Part shown: positions 19,930 to 28,718 of the stretch, piece by piece | Numbering within the stretch: the first letter of the stretch is position 1 | How the letters are laid out: each line of letters begins with the position of its first letter | Source: Acidobacteriota bacterium | GTDB lineage: Bacteria; Acidobacteriota; Terriglobia; Terriglobales; Acidobacteriaceae | Assembly: GCA_019241535.1 (NCBI GenBank) | Contig: JAFAWX010000422.1 | Coordinates: 1-44,439 of the forward strand | Length of the DNA: 44,439 nucleotides | Reading direction: 5' to 3' | Notes under the pieces: generated by a model | What the model saw: the letters and a program-made list of their open reading frames with translations, nothing else | What the model was told of the DNA's origin: nothing | The model's database searches: none | Program-made: the position numbers and the translations under genes

Positions 19930-20316
19930 ATGGAAGCCATGAAAATTTCGAGTGGCACAGCATGGGAGCCGGTGGTCGGATATTCGCGGGCGGTGCGGGT
20001 CGGCGCCTACGTGCACGTTTCAGGGACGACGGCTACGGGTCCGGACGGCAGCATTGTCGGCCGTGGCGACGCCTACGAACAGGCCCGTCAGACCCTGAAG
20101 AACATCGCCTCGGCGCTCGAGAAAGCCGGCGCCTCGCTTGAAAATGTCGTGCGCACGCGCATATATGTCACGCGAATTGCGGACTGGGAGAAAGTCGGCA
20201 AGGCGCATGGCGAGGTTTTTGGCGAGATTCGGCCGGCAACCTCGCTCGTCGCCATTAGCGCGCTCGTCTCACCCGACATGATGGTCGAGATCGAAGCCGA
20301 CGCTTTTATCGGTTGA
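19930..20316 (+). CDS. RidA-family (YjgF/YER057c/UK114) protein
   Basis: A 128-residue member of the RidA superfamily. RidA proteins hydrolyse reactive enamine/imine intermediates released by PLP enzymes. Visible features are [52 protein letters not shown] with the Arg that binds the substrate carboxylate near residue 78, and [12 protein letters not shown] before the final Glu-rich strand. It may belong to a RidA subgroup without deaminase activity; sequence alone does not decide. GGAGG lies about a dozen bases before ATG 19930, and a second ATG (19939) is possible. Confidence 0.9.
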   Translation: MEAMKISSGTAWEPVVGYSRAVRVGAYVHVSGTTATGPDGSIVGRGDAYEQARQTLKNIASALEKAGASLENVVRTRIYVTRIADWEKVGKAHGEVFGEIRPATSLVAISALVSPDMMVEIEADAFIG

Positions 20317-20548
20317 AGCCTTCAGGCTGTCGTCCGAGATCGGAGCAAATACCAGGCCCCCTGTCATCGAGCTCTGGCAACGGTTCCTGATGTTTCCGCG
20401 CGAGAACGCCGGATGCGCGGAGTTCGTCATCTTTTTAAATCGTGCTACGTTCTATTTCATAATGTGGAACTGCTCGAGCGTTCGGCTCCTCGCGGCGGCA
20501 GATTTTGACCCCCTCCCGCGTACTTGAATTGGCGACTGGGAAGCAAAA

Positions 20549-20569
20549 GAGGCCGGCAGAACCGGCCTC
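20549..20569 (-). terminator. Rho-independent terminator of the HU gene
   Basis: A perfect 8-bp stem (GAGGCCGG/CCGGCCTC) with a five-base loop lies 19 bases after the HU stop codon. On the minus strand it is followed by TTTTGCTT. Confidence 0.8.
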
Positions 20570-20587
20570 GGTCATGATCGCGAAAAT

Positions 20588-20881
20588 CTATTTCTTTGGT
20601 GAGATGGCGTCTTTTGCGGCTTTCGCAACGCGGAACTTTACAACGGTTTTGGCCTTGATCTGAATGGGCTCGCCGGTCTGCGGGTTGCGTCCGACGCGTG
20701 CCTTGCGGTGGGCTTTCACCAAGCGGCCGATGCCGGGAACGACAAACACTCCGTTTTTCTTGGTCTCCTTGATTGCCGTGTCAGCCAAATTCTCAAGAAA
20801 TGTGGCTGCCGTCCGGTTGTTGGCTCCCACCTTTTCCGCGAGGTGACGGACAAGCTGCGTCTTGGTCATGCCTGATGCCAT
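20588..20881 (-). CDS. hup: HU-family DNA-binding protein
   Basis: Small histone-like DNA-bending protein of 97 residues that dimerises and compacts the nucleoid. The N-terminal helices include TKTQLVRHLAEKVG and TAATFLENLADTAIKETKKNG, and the DNA-binding arm contains the signature GRNPQTGEPIQI. The usual GFG turn reads GIG, and the C-terminus ends in the basic AKAAKDAISPKK. The ATG at 20881 has AGGAGG four bases upstream; the frame is open upstream to 21013 but not coding. It is a single-gene unit with its own terminator. Confidence 0.93.
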   Translation of the reverse strand: MASGMTKTQLVRHLAEKVGANNRTAATFLENLADTAIKETKKNGVFVVPGIGRLVKAHRKARVGRNPQTGEPIQIKAKTVVKFRVAKAAKDAISPKK

Positions 20882-21189
20882 GAGTCCTCCTGTTTTAAGA
20901 CTGAGTTTCCCTGCCTGTTGCGGAGCTATCTTAATACCCGTCCCCTGTGGAAAAACAGCGAAAAGCCGCGTTTTATGCGGGTTTTTTAAAGCCACGTGCT
21001 GAAACAGCCGCAAAAACAGCCCTTCTGCGCATTCTCGTGACGTGAATTTTCACTCAGCCGGGGCGAAACTCGGAAACGCTCATGCTCTCGCGGCATCGGC
21101 TAGAAAGCGGTCGGCGCCTAAGTCGCGCGAGACGGCTGATCGCATATGCCCAGCGGCATCGCATGACATAATGAGAGAGGAGAAGCGGT
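20882..21189. other. Divergent control region of HU and the Cys-rich gene
   Basis: This gap holds the HU leader and the start region of the gene at 21190. A/T-rich tracts lie at about 20930-20990, including a small CCGC/GCGG hairpin near 20965-20985. I could not identify clean -35/-10 pairs. Confidence 0.35.
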
Positions 21190-21840
21190 TTGAGCTGTGC
21201 AATCTGCGAGGAGCGCAAGGACAAGCGATTCTGCCCGGCCGTACACGGGCGCATATGCCCGCAATGCTGCGGGGAACAGCGCGAAATCGTTCTCGATTGC
21301 CCCAGCCACTGCCCTTATCTGCGTCAGGCTTATGAACACGAAAGGCCGCGTTCGCTCGATGAGCTCGACCAGGCCGTTCTCTTCCCCGGGGTAGCAATCG
21401 ACAGCCTCTTTCTGCGCGACTACGAGCCACTGATTCTGGGGCTCACTTATTCGGTCGCCAAGAAAGCGAGCGAGAATCTGGCCATGCGGGATGCCGATCT
21501 GATTGCTGTTTTAACCACCCTGGCCAAAAATTATGAGACGCTGGCAAATTCCGGCCTCCATTACGAGTTGCCGATCACGAGCCTGGCGGGGCAGGCGATA
21601 GCCTCGGACATCCAGAAAAGCATTAAGGGATATCGGGAGGCGGAGCGGAACAACCTGGGCTACGTCCGGCTTCGCGACCGCGAGGTCTTCACCGCCCTCG
21701 TCTTCCTGGTGCGCCTGGCCTGGCGGCACACTTCGGGGCGGCCGAAGTCGCGTGCCTTCGTCGATTTTCTTTTGCGGCAGTTCCCGGCTCAAGCTGCTAG
21801 AGGCGGGCAAGAGGAGACCGGCCGCCTGATCGTCCCTTAA
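21190..21840 (+). CDS. Eight-cysteine zinc-finger-like protein of unknown function
   Basis: A 216-residue protein. Its first 45 residues hold eight Cys at 3, 6, 15, 23, 26, 27, 37 and 41 plus His19 and His40, in the pattern CxxC...FCPAxxGRICPxCCGxxRE...DCPxHCPYL. This looks like two structural zinc sites. The remaining ~170 residues are helical and soluble, with no catalytic motif that I recognise. Similar N-termini occur, from memory, in Acidobacteriota and Deltaproteobacteria-like genomes without a known role. The start is TTG at 21190 with GAGGAG about seven bases upstream. It converges on folK with an 11-base gap. Confidence 0.75.
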   Translation: MSCAICEERKDKRFCPAVHGRICPQCCGEQREIVLDCPSHCPYLRQAYEHERPRSLDELDQAVLFPGVAIDSLFLRDYEPLILGLTYSVAKKASENLAMRDADLIAVLTTLAKNYETLANSGLHYELPITSLAGQAIASDIQKSIKGYREAERNNLGYVRLRDREVFTALVFLVRLAWRHTSGRPKSRAFVDFLLRQFPAQAARGGQEETGRLIVP

Positions 21841-21851
21841 GCTGGCGATTA

Positions 21852-22337
21852 TTACCCCGGCCAACGCCTGACGGACTGCCCGGGGGGAAGGGCGTCGCGC
21901 AGCTCCCGTATGGTACGCCGCAGGACCGGATGGCGCGCCTCGGGAGCGATCTCGGCCAGCGCTTCCAGCACGAAACGGCGCTCGTGCAGTCTGGGATGAG
22001 GAACGGTCAGCGATGGCAGATCGATAACCGAGCTGCCGAAGAGCAACACATCAATATCTATGTTGCGCGGTCCACGGCGCTCAGCCCGCTGGCGGCCCAT
22101 GCTGTGCTCGAGATTTAAAACTGCGGAAAGCAGCTGGCGCGGCATCTTTTCCGTTTCGAGCGCGACCACGCAGTTGAGGAACCAGGGCTGCGCCCGAAAG
22201 TCGACGGGTTCGGTCTCGTAAAAAGAGGAGACTGCAACTGGCCGCCCAATTTCCTCGAGCCGGCTGATCGCCGTGCGGAGGCTCGCTTCCCGATCCCCGA
22301 GGTTCGATCCCAGCGATAAATAGGCGATCTTGCGCAC
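21852..22337 (-). CDS. folK: 2-amino-4-hydroxy-6-hydroxymethyldihydropteridine pyrophosphokinase
   Basis: Transfers pyrophosphate from ATP to the pterin precursor in folate synthesis. The 161-residue protein contains AYLSLGSNLGDR at the start, VSSFYETEPVDF, FLNCVVALET, and the signature RRGPRNIDIDVLLFG followed by PHPRLHERRFVLEAL. The start is GTG at 22337. No other folate gene is adjacent. It is divergent from the small gene at 22417. Confidence 0.95.
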   Translation of the reverse strand: MRKIAYLSLGSNLGDREASLRTAISRLEEIGRPVAVSSFYETEPVDFRAQPWFLNCVVALETEKMPRQLLSAVLNLEHSMGRQRAERRGPRNIDIDVLLFGSSVIDLPSLTVPHPRLHERRFVLEALAEIAPEARHPVLRRTIRELRDALPPGQSVRRWPG

Positions 22338-22416
22338 TGCCTAAACCCATTATCCGGTGCCAGAGGAACCTGGCTTGAGACTTGCCGGCACGCTCCTGTG
22401 CCGGGCAGGTTTAAAC

Positions 22417-22653
22417 ATGATACCGATGCTGCCAATCGAGCTCCGAATCGACCGCGCCCGGCGCTTGCTGCGCATGCTCGAACAGGACGCGCCCTTACTT
22501 GCTCTGCGCCTGGCCGCGCTTTCGCCCGAGCACCAGAATTCGGTGAAGAGCTATGCTGACGAACTCGCCGCCTGCACCCGCGCCGAGATCGTCAGATTGA
22601 CGGCAGAGAAGACGTTCACCGAAGCTAACGAACCCGCGCCGGCCGCAGACTAA
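22417..22653 (+). CDS. Small hypothetical helical protein
   Basis: A 78-residue ORF with a hydrophobic-acidic helical pattern (IDRARRLLRMLEQDAPLLALRLAALSPEHQ) and a short Ala/Pro/Glu-rich end. There is no membrane segment and no family that I recognise. CAGG lies seven bases before ATG 22417. The frame is open upstream to 22357, but those 20 codons overlap the folK start region. Composition looks like protein, but this could still be a chance frame. Confidence 0.45.
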   Translation: MIPMLPIELRIDRARRLLRMLEQDAPLLALRLAALSPEHQNSVKSYADELAACTRAEIVRLTAEKTFTEANEPAPAAD

Positions 22654-22743
22654 GAGGCTGCGCCGCCCCGTTTCCCGCCCGATTATCGGTAATCTTTCGT
22701 TGAAGGAACGATGCGAAGAAAAAGGCTCGCGGGCATCGGGGCC

Positions 22744-23649
22744 CTAGAGGACCTGCTCGACGGGCAACTCGGTCGGCATCGAGTCGTGCGTGCTTTCCTC
22801 CTGAAGGGTTGTCTCCTCCCAAAGCGTCTGATCGCGAACCAGACGCGAGACGAGCGCGGTATGCAGGGCGTGGCCGGCGCGGTCGGCGACCACGCGGCCG
22901 AGAATCTGGCGGCCGATCAGGGCCAGATCGCCAATGAGATCAAGAATTTTATGGCGCACAAATTCATCCTGGAAGCGTAGGGGGGGATTCACCAGGCCGT
23001 CGCGCGTGAGGACGACGACGTTGTCAGTCGATGCGCCGCGAATCAGGCCTTGCTGGCGCATGGCCTCGGCTTCGTCGAGAAAACCGAAGGTGCGGGCGGG
23101 GGCAATGGTGGAAACATACTGGCCATCGGTAAGTTCAACGTGGCGGGACTCGCGGCCGATGAGGGGGTGGGGAAAGTTGATCTTGTAGGAGACTGAATAG
23201 CGGTCGGCCGGATAAAGGGCGATAAATTTTTTTCCTTCGTGCAGCTCGATCGCGCGAAGGATGCGAAGGTAGATTCTCGGCCGCCGCTGCCGGCGCAGCC
23301 CGGCCCGGCGAATCAGTTCGACGAAGGGGCGCGCGCTGCCGTCAAGAATGGGCAGTTCCAAGTTGTCGAGCTCTACGATCGCGTTGTCGATTCCCAGCCC
23401 GATGAAGGCGGACAGCAGGTGTTCGGTGGTCGAGATCAGGACGCTTTTTTTCATCAAGCTGGTGGCGTAGCTGACCCGCGCCAGATTGCGGATTCCGGCC
23501 TCGACTTCAAAGCCGTCCAGATCCGTACGGCGGAAGATAATGCCGGTCTTTGCCGGGGCGGGAAGAATGCGCACGCGCACAAACGCACCCGAGTGCAGCC
23601 CCACGCCGCACAGCTCGACCGGCGAACCGATTGTTTGTTCTTGAACCAG
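22744..23649 (-). CDS. lpxC: UDP-3-O-acyl-N-acetylglucosamine deacetylase, non-canonical start
   Basis: Zinc deacetylase for the committed step of lipid A synthesis. The 301-residue frame contains GVGLHSG, GIIFRRTDL, STTEHLLSAFIGLGIDNA with the first zinc His, DEFVRHKILDLIGDLAL with the second His and Asp, and GHALHTALV. The first in-frame GTG (23604) would begin inside GVGLHSG and remove the first strand. The frame continues upstream with VQEQTIGSPVELCG, which matches the normal LpxC N-terminus. It reaches CTG at 23649, with GGGGGA five bases upstream, or ATT at 23655, before a stop. I therefore infer a CTG (or ATT) start. The gene lies near the division cluster but on the opposite strand. 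Confidence 0.93.
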   Translation of the reverse strand: MVQEQTIGSPVELCGVGLHSGAFVRVRILPAPAKTGIIFRRTDLDGFEVEAGIRNLARVSYATSLMKKSVLISTTEHLLSAFIGLGIDNAIVELDNLELPILDGSARPFVELIRRAGLRRQRRPRIYLRILRAIELHEGKKFIALYPADRYSVSYKINFPHPLIGRESRHVELTDGQYVSTIAPARTFGFLDEAEAMRQQGLIRGASTDNVVVLTRDGLVNPPLRFQDEFVRHKILDLIGDLALIGRQILGRVVADRAGHALHTALVSRLVRDQTLWEETTLQEESTHDSMPTELPVEQVL

Positions 23650-23828
23650 AACAATCCCCCGTCCTCAGGTTAACTCTGCGGGACAGGAAGGCGGCTGTGG
23701 CAATTCGGCCACACTCAGGTAGATTGTCACCCCAGAAGAGGCGGCATAACTGTTTGTATCTAAGGAGCTTATATCGCTCAACATGAAGCCGGGTCGCCCC
23801 AGGTTACCTGAATGGTCACCTTCGCCCG

Positions 23829-24629
23829 TCAGTGCCGGCCGACCGTCGCCCGGGGGTCGAACAGGCCGTCGCTGACTCGCTGGTTGTAGTTCGCGGTGGT
23901 AAGAAAAAGTTGTGCCGACATTTCTCCGTTGTACATACGGGTTACATCGAAGGGGGTCATCAATTCCCCGGCACGCCGGTAATTATCGTAAATCTCCTCT
24001 TCGACATTGCGCTGCTTGTCGACCGGGTCACGCCAGCTGAAGCTCTTTTTGACAGGCAGGTGGGTCTCCAAGTCGAAATTGATGGTCACGGCCTCATTCT
24101 GGGCGTTCATGATGGTGACCTGGTCGGTTTCCTTCTGCGCGGCGACCGTCTGTCCGTCATAGAAAAGTGCCGTGCCCGGAGCGTTCAGCCATTGGCGCAA
24201 TACCAGGTCAAGTGAGAAATGGCGGCGCCGCAGATAGGGTTGGAGCTCTTCTTTTTCGTCCAGATTGCGAACGCCTCTAAAAGTAAGCTCGTATCCTTTG
24301 TCGCCGTTAAAGATCTCGACCACGTCGCGTTTCTTGGTGAGCTCGATGCGCTCCTTGTCGGGAAACTTCTTGAATCGCCAGAATAATATTCCCAGGCTGT
24401 TTGGCTGGCCGTGATGAAAGCTGTAACTGCGACCTTCCTGAGTGACATCCTGCCAATTGAGGTAAGCCTTGCCGCCGAGCGCCTGAATGCCCTGTTCGAT
24501 GATTCCCTTCGCCTTAGTGACATTGGCCGCGTCAACCGGCAGGGAAGAGACGTTGCCAGCAGACGAAGAGCTATCCTGGGCGCGGGCCAGGATTGTCAGC
24601 AGCAAACAGGTAAGCAGCCCTTTCATCAT
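23829..24629 (-). CDS. Secreted LolA-like protein of unknown function
   Basis: A 266-residue protein with a signal peptide (KGLLTCLLLTILARA, cut before QDS). The mature part begins with a Ser/Val-rich linker and then KAKGIIEQGIQALGGKAYLNWQDV. Strands such as RVELT-like segments, YELTFRG and TINFDLETHLPVKKSF resemble the half-barrel of outer-membrane lipoprotein-sorting proteins (LolA-like DUFs). A role in periplasmic lipid or lipoprotein handling is inference. Two adjacent ATG codons (24629, 24626) are possible starts. It is divergent from ftsQ. Confidence 0.7.
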   Translation of the reverse strand: MMKGLLTCLLLTILARAQDSSSSAGNVSSLPVDAANVTKAKGIIEQGIQALGGKAYLNWQDVTQEGRSYSFHHGQPNSLGILFWRFKKFPDKERIELTKKRDVVEIFNGDKGYELTFRGVRNLDEKEELQPYLRRRHFSLDLVLRQWLNAPGTALFYDGQTVAAQKETDQVTIMNAQNEAVTINFDLETHLPVKKSFSWRDPVDKQRNVEEEIYDNYRRAGELMTPFDVTRMYNGEMSAQLFLTTANYNQRVSDGLFDPRATVGRH

Positions 24630-24837
24630 CCTGAGTTGATCACCTTCCCCAAATAGTTAGACGCTGAAACGTCGCTATTCCGCTGCTCCAAGCGCCGCCT
24701 GGAGCGCTGAAACTCGCCGGCCGAGCTTAAAGAGAAAACCTCCTGTGCAAAAACCGTGCATTTTTGTCTTCTGTCGCGCGCGGAATAAAGTTATAGTGAA
24801 TCTGCTCAGCGGATTCCTCCCGACAATTCACCTGTTG

Positions 24838-26052
24838 ATGACAAGAAAGGCAAGTGCCGTCATCCAGGAAGAGTTGTATCCCCCGACAGGCGAAGCGGCG
24901 CCGGAGGAGATCGACGACGCGCGCCTGCTCGACCTCGAGGTAGAGAAGGAATCCCCCTTTCTGCGAGCGCAAAAGCGCGTTCCCGCCCGGCGCGCCGCTT
25001 TGCCCAGACGACTGCGTGCGCGAGTGTTCTTGGCGCTCGCCGCCATTGTGTGCTCGGCCCTAATGGCCGCCGCCTGGGCGGCGCTCTATCACTACGGCGA
25101 GCATTCCTGGCGTTTCCGGCTGCAGTCTAGCGACGACATCGAAATGTCTGGCCTGCACAACGTCACCCGGGTGCAGGTGATGGAGGTAATGGGCGGAGAC
25201 ATCGGCCGCAACATCTTTTTCATTCCCCTCGATGAGCGGCAGAAGCAGCTCGAGCAGATTCCCTGGGTGCAGTCGGCGAGCGTGATGCGTTTTGCCCCCA
25301 ACCGCATCAGGATTGAAGTTGAGGAGCGCACACCCGTAGCTTTTGCCCGCGTGGGCTCGAAGATCATGCTGGTCGATTCCGGGGGAGCGCTGATGGAGCT
25401 CACGGCGAAGAAGCGTTACTCGTTCCCCGTCATTGTGGGCATGAGCCTGAGCGAACCGCTCACGACCCGGGAGGCGCGCATGCGCATATTTAACGAGCTC
25501 GTGCGCGAGCTCGACTCGGGTGGCGGCCGATACTCTCAGGACCTCAGCGAAGTCGACCTGTCGGATCCGGAAGACGTAAAGGTGCTCACCAACGATCCCG
25601 AGGGCGAGGTGCTGGTGCATCTCGGGGCCTCGAATTATCTGGACCGCTTCAAGATTTACGTAGCCCACCTGCGGGCATGGCGACAACAGTTTCAGAAGCT
25701 GGAATCGGTCGATCTGCGCTACGAGCGCCAGATCATCGTGAATCCCGATCTGCGGGGCACCGGGCATCTGCCTGCCCTGTCCGCGGCCGCAGCCCGGCGG
25801 GCGATATCGGCAGGAGTCAGCCCGGCGGCAATCGTGGAACGCCAACCGGGCGCCGTGCCGCAGAAGCAGGCGACAGGCCGACACGGCGAAAAGGCCTCCC
25901 CCGCGCGGAGACCGCGCCGCCTCGCACCTCGTTTCCGCAAGCCCCCGCTCGCCGATGAGCGCGCGCCGATTGCGCCGCCGCGGGCTGCCGCCTCGCCAGC
26001 TTCGCCGGCCAAGCCGAGTCCAGCCGTTTTGAAAGGAGCGGTAAGCCGTTAA
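24838..26052 (+). CDS. ftsQ: Cell division protein FtsQ
   Basis: Bitopic divisome protein linking cytosolic and periplasmic division proteins. The 404-residue product has a cytosolic part rich in charged residues, one membrane helix near 62-80 (VFLALAAIVCSALMAAAWAAL), a POTRA domain from about 97 (DIEMSGLHNVTRVQVMEVMGG) and the FtsQ/DivIB domain to about 320. The last ~85 residues are unusually Pro/Ala/Arg-rich and probably disordered, and they overlap no other gene. The start is uncertain: ATG 24838 has no strong SD, and a frame open to 24745 offers GTG codons. The gene is the first of ftsQ-ftsA-ftsZ; the stop lies two bases before the ftsA ATG. Confidence 0.9.
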   Translation: MTRKASAVIQEELYPPTGEAAPEEIDDARLLDLEVEKESPFLRAQKRVPARRAALPRRLRARVFLALAAIVCSALMAAAWAALYHYGEHSWRFRLQSSDDIEMSGLHNVTRVQVMEVMGGDIGRNIFFIPLDERQKQLEQIPWVQSASVMRFAPNRIRIEVEERTPVAFARVGSKIMLVDSGGALMELTAKKRYSFPVIVGMSLSEPLTTREARMRIFNELVRELDSGGGRYSQDLSEVDLSDPEDVKVLTNDPEGEVLVHLGASNYLDRFKIYVAHLRAWRQQFQKLESVDLRYERQIIVNPDLRGTGHLPALSAAAARRAISAGVSPAAIVERQPGAVPQKQATGRHGEKASPARRPRRLAPRFRKPPLADERAPIAPPRAAASPASPAKPSPAVLKGAVSR

Positions 26053-26054
26053 AG

Positions 26055-27272
26055 ATGGCCAAAGCGCCCGCAAATTTCCTGACTGCCATTGACGTGGGAA
26101 GCGCCAAGACCTGTGTGCTGGTGGTCGAGATCACCGAGAACGGCCTGCGCTACCGCGCGCACGGCCTCGCCGATTCGAAGGGCTCGCGCAAAGGCATCAT
26201 CGTGGATCTCGATAAAGCCGTCGGCTCGATTCAGAAGGCGGTCGAACGGGCGGAAGACGGGGCCGGGTTCCCGATAGAGCGCGCCATTCTAGGGGTTGCG
26301 GGCTCTCACGTTAGGGGAATCAATACTCACGGCGGCATGGTCTTCAGCCGTCCGCGTGAGATCGGCCGGGATGAAATCCGCCAGGCCGTCGACAAGGCTC
26401 GCGCCGTACCTCTGCCGCCCGACCGGGAAGTGCTTCATCTGCTGCCGCAGGAGTTCATGCTCGACGATCAGGCGGGCGTGCACGACCCTCTCGGCATGAT
26501 CGCCGCCCGCCTGGAAGTGCGCGTGCACATGATTTCCGCGGCCACCTCGGCCACCCAGAATGTCATCACGGCCGTGAACCGGGCGGGCGTGCACATCGAC
26601 GACACGGTTTTTGAGCCACTGGCCTGTGCCGACTCCGTGCTTCGCGCCGACGAACGCGAGCTGGGCGTCTGCCTGGCGGATGTCGGTGCCGGCTCGACCA
26701 ACGTGCTGGTGATCCAGGAAGGGGCGGCAGCCCATAGCGCCGTACTGCCTATTGGAGGCGACCATTTCACCAGCGACCTGTCGGTCGGCTTGTGCACGCC
26801 AGTCGCCGAGGCGGAGAAGATCAAGAAGCTTTTCGGCAACGCCATCGTTACCTTGATTCCCGAGGGAAACGAGGTCGAAGTGCCCTCGGTGGGCGACCGG
26901 CCGTCGCGCCTGGTGTCGCAGCGCATGGTGGGCGAGATTCTCGAGCCGCGTGCCCGCGAACTGTTCGAGATGCTGCGCGACAACTTGCGCCATGCCGGGA
27001 TGCTCGAGGCTTGCGCCGCGGGGGTCGTCTTCAGCGGTGGCGGAGCTCGCTTGCCGGGATTAATCGACATTGCCGATTCGGTGCTGCGCAAGCCGGTGCG
27101 AATTGCCTGGCCGGTGCCGATCGCCAGGATGCCGTCGGCTCTAGGGGAGCCGGAGTTTGCCACCGTTCTGGGGCTGGTTGCCTACGGCCATCGCGCCCGT
27201 AGCGCGCGCGGCACCGAGGACGACCGCTGGAGTGCGCGGCTGAAAGCCATGCTGGTGGGTAAAGGAGCGTGA
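26055..27272 (+). CDS. ftsA: Cell division protein FtsA
   Basis: Actin-like ATPase that tethers FtsZ to the membrane. The 405-residue protein shows TAIDVGSAKTCVLVVEI (phosphate 1), the SHUR-like 1C domain with GVAGSHVRGINTHGG, CLADVGAGSTNVLV (phosphate 2), GGDHFTSDLSVGL and GVVFSGGGARLPGL (adenosine site). The C-terminus is shorter than in E. coli, and a membrane-targeting amphipathic helix is only weakly visible at LKAMLV. It is tightly packed behind ftsQ and 108 bases before ftsZ. Confidence 0.96.
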   Translation: MAKAPANFLTAIDVGSAKTCVLVVEITENGLRYRAHGLADSKGSRKGIIVDLDKAVGSIQKAVERAEDGAGFPIERAILGVAGSHVRGINTHGGMVFSRPREIGRDEIRQAVDKARAVPLPPDREVLHLLPQEFMLDDQAGVHDPLGMIAARLEVRVHMISAATSATQNVITAVNRAGVHIDDTVFEPLACADSVLRADERELGVCLADVGAGSTNVLVIQEGAAAHSAVLPIGGDHFTSDLSVGLCTPVAEAEKIKKLFGNAIVTLIPEGNEVEVPSVGDRPSRLVSQRMVGEILEPRARELFEMLRDNLRHAGMLEACAAGVVFSGGGARLPGLIDIADSVLRKPVRIAWPVPIARMPSALGEPEFATVLGLVAYGHRARSARGTEDDRWSARLKAMLVGKGA

Positions 27273-27380
27273 AGCAGTTCGCAGCCGCCGGGTCGAGCAG
27301 TGCTCACAGGCACGCTTCACCGGCCGCGGGGAGCGATTTCTGGGCCAGATCGAGTACCGAATCCGAGACGAGGTGAAAAG

Positions 27381-28598
27381 ATGAAGAAGGAAGGCAGTGA
27401 AATACGCATTAACTACACCGACGATTCCCGCAATGATGCGCGTATCAAAGTCATCGGGGTTGGTGGGGGCGGAGGCAACGCGGTTAACCGCATGATCGAA
27501 GCCGGCATGGACGGAATAGAGTTCATCACGGCCAATACCGACCTGCAGGCGCTGCGCCTGTCGCGCGCGCCGGTAAAAATTCAGCTGGGTGTAAAGCTCA
27601 CGAACGGCCTGGGAGCGGGAGCAAACCCGGAAATCGGCCGCAAGGCCGCGCTTGAGGATTCCGACAAGATTATCGAAGCGCTCGAAGGCGCCGATATGGT
27701 GTTTGTGACTACCGGTCTTGGGGGCGGCACCGGCACGGGCGCAGCCCCGATCATTGCCTCCCTGGCGAGCGAGATGGGCGCGCTCACGGTGGCAGTGGTC
27801 ACCAAGCCCTTCGCCTTCGAGGGCAAGCGCCGCATGCAGCAGGCCGAGCGGGGCGTGGCCGAGTTGATGGATTCGGTCGACACCACCATCGTTATCCCCA
27901 ACGAGAAACTACTGGCAGTTGCCCAGGATGCAGGATTTTTCGAGTCTTTCCGCGTTGCCGATGACATCCTGCGCCAGGGCGTGCAGGGGATATCCGACAT
28001 CATCACCATTCCCGGGATCATCAATCGCGACTTTGCCGACGTAAAGGCCATCATGGCGCGCATGGGATACGCGGTGATGGGCACGGCCAGCGCCAACGGT
28101 TCACGGCGGGCGACCGAGGCCGCGCAGAAGGCAATTGCCTCGCCCCTGCTCGAAGCGGGAGCGATCGACGGAGCCCGCGGCATCTTGATCAATATCACCG
28201 GATCGGCCTCCTTGAAGCTGGCCGAAGTCCAGGAGGCCTGCAGCATTATTCAAAGCGCCGCGCATGAAGATGCCAACATCATTTTCGGCGCCGTGCTCGA
28301 TGAGAAGACCAAAGATGCGGTGAAGATTACGGTCATCGCCACTGGCTTCAAGGACGAAGACCGCCCCCGGCGGCGGACGGAGACCGCAGGCTTCACCATT
28401 AGCGCCGAGTCTGACGAGCTTGATAGCGATCCTCCTCCTCCGCCAATGGTCATGGAGGCGCCCCAACCGGCGCCTCCGCCGGCGGCTGCCGAGGCGCCGC
28501 TCTCTCTTGCCAGCATGCGCAGCGCCATGATCGCCAACTTCGAGCAGGCCGATCTGGATGTCCCCGCCTTCCTGAGAAAAAGAGGGGACACCATATAG
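27381..28598 (+). CDS. ftsZ: Cell division protein FtsZ
   Basis: Tubulin-like GTPase that forms the division ring. The 405-residue protein has [28 protein letters not shown], the tubulin signature [10 protein letters not shown], the T7 loop [11 protein letters not shown], and a Pro-rich linker after about residue 325. It ends with the conserved tail [11 protein letters not shown] that docks FtsA and other partners. ATG 27381 is preceded by GAGGTG at good spacing; the open frame back to 27300 is not coding. It is the last of ftsQ-ftsA-ftsZ. Confidence 0.97.
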   Translation: MKKEGSEIRINYTDDSRNDARIKVIGVGGGGGNAVNRMIEAGMDGIEFITANTDLQALRLSRAPVKIQLGVKLTNGLGAGANPEIGRKAALEDSDKIIEALEGADMVFVTTGLGGGTGTGAAPIIASLASEMGALTVAVVTKPFAFEGKRRMQQAERGVAELMDSVDTTIVIPNEKLLAVAQDAGFFESFRVADDILRQGVQGISDIITIPGIINRDFADVKAIMARMGYAVMGTASANGSRRATEAAQKAIASPLLEAGAIDGARGILINITGSASLKLAEVQEACSIIQSAAHEDANIIFGAVLDEKTKDAVKITVIATGFKDEDRPRRRTETAGFTISAESDELDSDPPPPPMVMEAPQPAPPPAAAEAPLSLASMRSAMIANFEQADLDVPAFLRKRGDTI

Positions 28599-28718
28599 AA
28601 ATCCGCAAGCTTGCTTTCCCGACCGGCGAGCGTCATCGTCATCCGGCGCGACCGGGAATCCCCGGGCTTGTAGAATTCTGTTCACAGGCGCGATTGGACG
28701 TGAGAGAGGAGACCGGCC

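Noticed and set aside
20955-20995. CCGC/GCGG hairpin followed by T-run on the plus strand
   Set aside because: The stem is only four base pairs and no gene on the plus strand ends nearby.
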